In this document: piece by piece, positions 60,625 through 64,000 of the stretch | Layout: each line of letters opens with the position of its first letter | How positions within the stretch are numbered: position 1 is the first letter of the stretch | Assembly (NCBI GenBank): GCA_019843655.1 | Contig: JACDQD010000103.1 | Span: forward strand, 3,596,001-3,660,000 | DNA from: Lethocerus indicus | Lineage: Eukaryota > Arthropoda > Insecta > Hemiptera > Belostomatidae | Length of the DNA: 64,000 nucleotides | Direction of reading: 5' to 3' | Made by a program: the position numbers and the translations under genes | Notes under the pieces: model-generated | Told to the model about the DNA's origin: nothing | Databases searched by the model: none | The model's input: the letters and a program-made list of their open reading frames with translations, nothing else

Positions 60625-63600
60625 CACGATTTTTTAACAAAAACGATTTACGAATTACACGACAAAATATTTCTGTTCTGGTGGTTTCACTTTTCCACTA
60701 CATAAATAATTCCTGGAGAGTATGTTATGCTATATAAGCTCTTCTCATTCACTTCAGATCAATAGTTCGGTCCAGAAATCCCATTACCAATCTTAGTTGC
60801 TGTACTTAAACAAAAGTTCAATTTAATAATTCTAATAACGGTAGCAACTATGGGAAGAAATATGGCCTTCTTTTTCTTACCGCCGTTGCCGGGCGGGGTG
60901 AAAGAAAAAATATGCAGAAATATCTTGCTGCGAAGATATTCTGAAATAAATTTAATGGAGGTGGAAGCGGGTCGTCGCGTGATAGCGCTCATTTCCGTGC
61001 CAGATTTGCCCCCGAAGATGTTCGCCACCGGCGGGCTATCTTCGGCATCAGGAGCCTGCGTTTGACCCGCCCACCCTTTAAAAAAAATTGGAGTACCGAC
61101 TATCGGGCGTCGGTTTTATCTGAAGCCGAGAAATATTTATTAATTTCAGGAGAAGTAGAGTCACGAAACGGTTGAGCGTGACCCGACCGAGATGGGATTC
61201 GGACTATCTACCGTTTCGGAAGCGGGCGTTACTGAATTGCAGAGAATGGCGCGCATCGATCAACTGGAAACACGTTATGGCTCTTGTTTTAGGTAAAGCG
61301 TAAATAAATCAGGGTACAACGCACTATTAATGGTTAACAGTATAACTGTACAATATAGCAATGGTAAACAATGTTGAACATGCTAAGTCATACGTATTTT
61401 CAATAATGTTATTTGGTGGAACACAATCGTTCATGCGGTTTTCTTTTTCCTACTTTGTTGTTACCTATCACCAGTATTAATACTATTAGTTCAGTATGTG
61501 GAGGTACTTACGCACGAATTGACCTCTGCGAAATTCCAAGTTAATCTTGTAACATTAAACCAATGCGAACGAAAGGGACAAGGCAAATATGGTGGCAACC
61601 TGCCAAGCAATATTAATTTAACAAATGATCGCGCGGGGTCGACCCGTCCTTTAAACTACAAAAAAAAACAAAGAATAAAAACCAGAACCGGCAGAACGAA
61701 ATTAGCATGTTCCATGCAAATCTGTCCCGGCCTCTGTTCTTGGGGACGAACTGAAATACAGCTTAAGCACCACCTTGAATTAATTATACGAATATCTGGG
61801 CCGCCTATTTCGGAACGTGCTATCGTATATTATTGACCGCCTGTTTGAATTTTAATCGAAGAATTTGTTCCTACGCCACATTTTAATAATCCTTATTGGC
61901 AATTGGAGTGGAGTGGACAAATTGGATTTATTTTGTTTCAATAATTTACATTTTGAACTACCGGCAAGTTGAGAGGTTCAAAACGTGTCAGGAGGGTGAC
62001 AAACAATGTAAGATGATATTTGTGAAACAAATTGATTTGTTGAAAACTTCTCCACATTGCTCTTCGCAGCTATTTAAATTTAACATTGAAAATAAATCCC
62101 GCAATATTCTACTTATGTTCGTAGATAGATTTATTTCCTTCCACTGTTAAATGTCATACTTTTGCCTGAGGGAATAAGCAATTTTGCTGCCAAATAAAAC
62201 CATATATTTTATTAAAGTTTTGCTCATCCGTGTCGAAAAAAAATTTAATTTATTCTAAACTCAGACAGTACAAGATGTCAAAGAAGGATTTACTCGCCCG
62301 TAAAATGGCCGCTGGTATTTCGATTAATAAAGTTGAGATTATGTCGTTATAGACTTTCGAACTGCATTATTTTCGCACCCACCTCATATATTTTACATTC
62401 CACGGTTCTCTGAACAAGGTTTATGGTTTTCCTACTAATTTCTGTGTGAATTCCAACGTTCGGATTTTTTTTTGGTGGTTGAGGGGGGGGCAGATTTTTT
62501 GTCGCCTAGATAAAAAAGGTTGCGGGGCCCCCCTCAAAGCGTGACAGAGGCCGTCGGGCCATCCATCACAGGGTCCCGGCCAAAATAAACAGCCCTGGAG
62601 GGGTGTGCCCCCGCAGACCGAGATCAAATAGTTTAGATTGAGTTTCGGACACCCCTGTGAAATGGTTCGATAAGACGTCTTCAGAGGAACGGTTGTTTTT
62701 TCTTCCACCCCTTTTTGTGTGTGTTCCTCTCCCTGTTCTTAACCCCCCGCCCCGCCACCACCCCAGCTGGTCTTTTTTCAGCCCCGAGTTCTTTGTTTTT
62801 ATCCGCCAATTCTTGTTCGGGAAACCAATTCTCGGGCGCGCGCGGTTTCTCCAACTCGGCGGGGCGCGCCTCGGCAACTTGGCTAACGACTTTTAAATTA
62901 CTTTTTTATTTTTTTTTCGCAGTCTGTTTTTCATCCCTCGAATGGGGCACGGGAAGTAAGGTCCCCGAAAATTCGGATTATCCTTAGAAGCCCCGTGACT
63001 TTATTTCCCTTATGGATAAATTTTTACCTGTATCACGCTACGCCTTATGTACTTCAATACATTGCTTTTGCATCATCTTCCTCCTCTAATAAGCAAAACG
63101 TGGTATATTTCAGTGTTTGTAGCTCTTGAAAATGAACTTTCTATATCGTTCATGACACTCTTGCCATGACTGCATTCGTTCGGAAACAGAGAATGTACTA
63201 GAATAAACGGGGTTTGTTGAAATAATGAACCCCCATTCCCGCTCATTTTACTCAAGCCATGTACAGATTATTAAAGTATTATATAAAACTCGACCTACAT
63301 ATACTAAGCAACTATATCCAAGTTCGTTAAAACAGGAATTTCACAATACCGTATGCTAGGCGGGTATATTTATTGAATATTTTGTTTGAGTACTTAAATT
63401 AATTTTCTTCAGCCGTACTATTAGTTGAAAACAATAATATCGAAACAGTAGAGTGATTGTCTGGTCAGCTTAGACTGGTTCCAGAACTCACATTATTACT
63501 AAAATAACGACGGTCACGGTGAAACCGGTCTAACGCAGGGCCATATAATCGAGAGAAGAAAGAACAAGATTGAAAATTAACTTTAATAGGTCTCGGGAAC

Positions 63601-64000
63601 CGGTTAGTATATATTTATTTCACATTCATTCCAACTTTCTCCAGTTAATAAACGGGGTCTGTGATTAATAAAGACACAAATATCGCTTTTATTGGTTATT
63701 TATTGAGTATTCGAAACGCCCGCTTCAATTTTCCCCTTTAAATGCAAATTATTCGTAAGGGTATCGCCTCGATTATGACTCCGACCGAGTTTAATGCACC
63801 ACATTATTCGAGAATTTTGTATTCTATCTTTTGCAAGATTCTATTTTCAAGTTGGCCAATAAATTCTGTCAGTATATTAATGGACACCGTGCCCATTTGA
63901 CTAATGAGTTTTCGTCCTGTCGGCCGTGCAGTTTCATGCAATTATTATAAACAGGTTTACAAACATGAAGACCGAACTTGTAATAAGAAAATTATTTATA
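60625..64000. other. Non-genic stretch to the end of the window
   Basis: GC-rich blocks lie at about 60860-61260 and 62470-62990. CGAAACGGT (61164-61172) and ACCGTTTCG (61210-61218) are 9-bp inverted arms 37 nt apart. Octamers ATGCAAAT are at 61714-61721 and 63742-63749. Frames up to 112 codons (61498-61836, opening with GTG) have no known motif. No partial gene is recognised at the window end. Confidence 0.5.

Noticed and set aside
1..64000. CRISPR array, bacterial operon or viral genome segment
   Set aside because: No regular direct repeats with unique spacers, no consecutive co-directional ORFs, and no polymerase, capsid or integrase motifs in any frame examined.

Overview
The window looks like insect nuclear DNA. 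It is AT-rich, has no operons or dense ORFs, and contains long (TA)n microsatellites. I can support one protein-coding gene, at 32636-33553 on the + strand. It is an intronless gene for a secreted 305-residue protein with a valine/proline repeat (VPVPVEK, VPVDRP, VKVPV and YPV modules). This is the style of low-complexity structural cuticle proteins of arthropods, including the Vajk-like V/P/K/Y-rich type. I cannot name the species or order.

Layout. From 1 to about 32.4 kb there is no recognisable gene: AT-rich DNA is interrupted every 1-2 kb by short GC- and CpG-rich blocks. This half holds four pure (TA)n arrays (138-186, 8971-9035, 12086-12156, 14787-14848), a (CA)n, a (GA)n and a (TC)n array, a fold-back element at 1814-2024, a decayed tRNA-like SINE head near 10636-10721, and a promoter-like CpG block at 28480-28945. 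The gene follows with its core promoter (TATA box 32580-32587, initiator 32611-32615), a possible Grainyhead site (32450-32457) and a poly(A) signal (33639-33644). From 33.7 to 64 kb there is again no recognisable gene. This half has an unusual number of small palindromes and hairpins (36189-36219, 37645-37667, 37735-37793, 43986-44037, 47527-47544, 49239-49260, 54286-54340), a GGTGGATTAA-type minisatellite at two places in opposite orientation (43898-43939 and 54144-54249), a stem-loop-forming 22-bp repeat (60246-60311, related copy 60585-60624) and a short mariner-terminus-like motif (52532-52550).

Interpretation. The most economical reading is a gene-poor intergenic or intronic region around one cuticle-type gene. 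The scattered GC blocks, some with POU octamers, are compatible with cis-regulatory elements of genes outside the window, but composition alone does not prove that. Most ORFs of 60-140 codons lie in GC-rich blocks where stops are rare, match nothing I recognise, and are treated as chance. I found no CRISPR array, rRNA, intact tRNA, intact transposase, reverse transcriptase or viral gene, and no convincing new multi-gene system. The most unusual items are the palindrome and hairpin structures and the repeat pairs listed in the findings.
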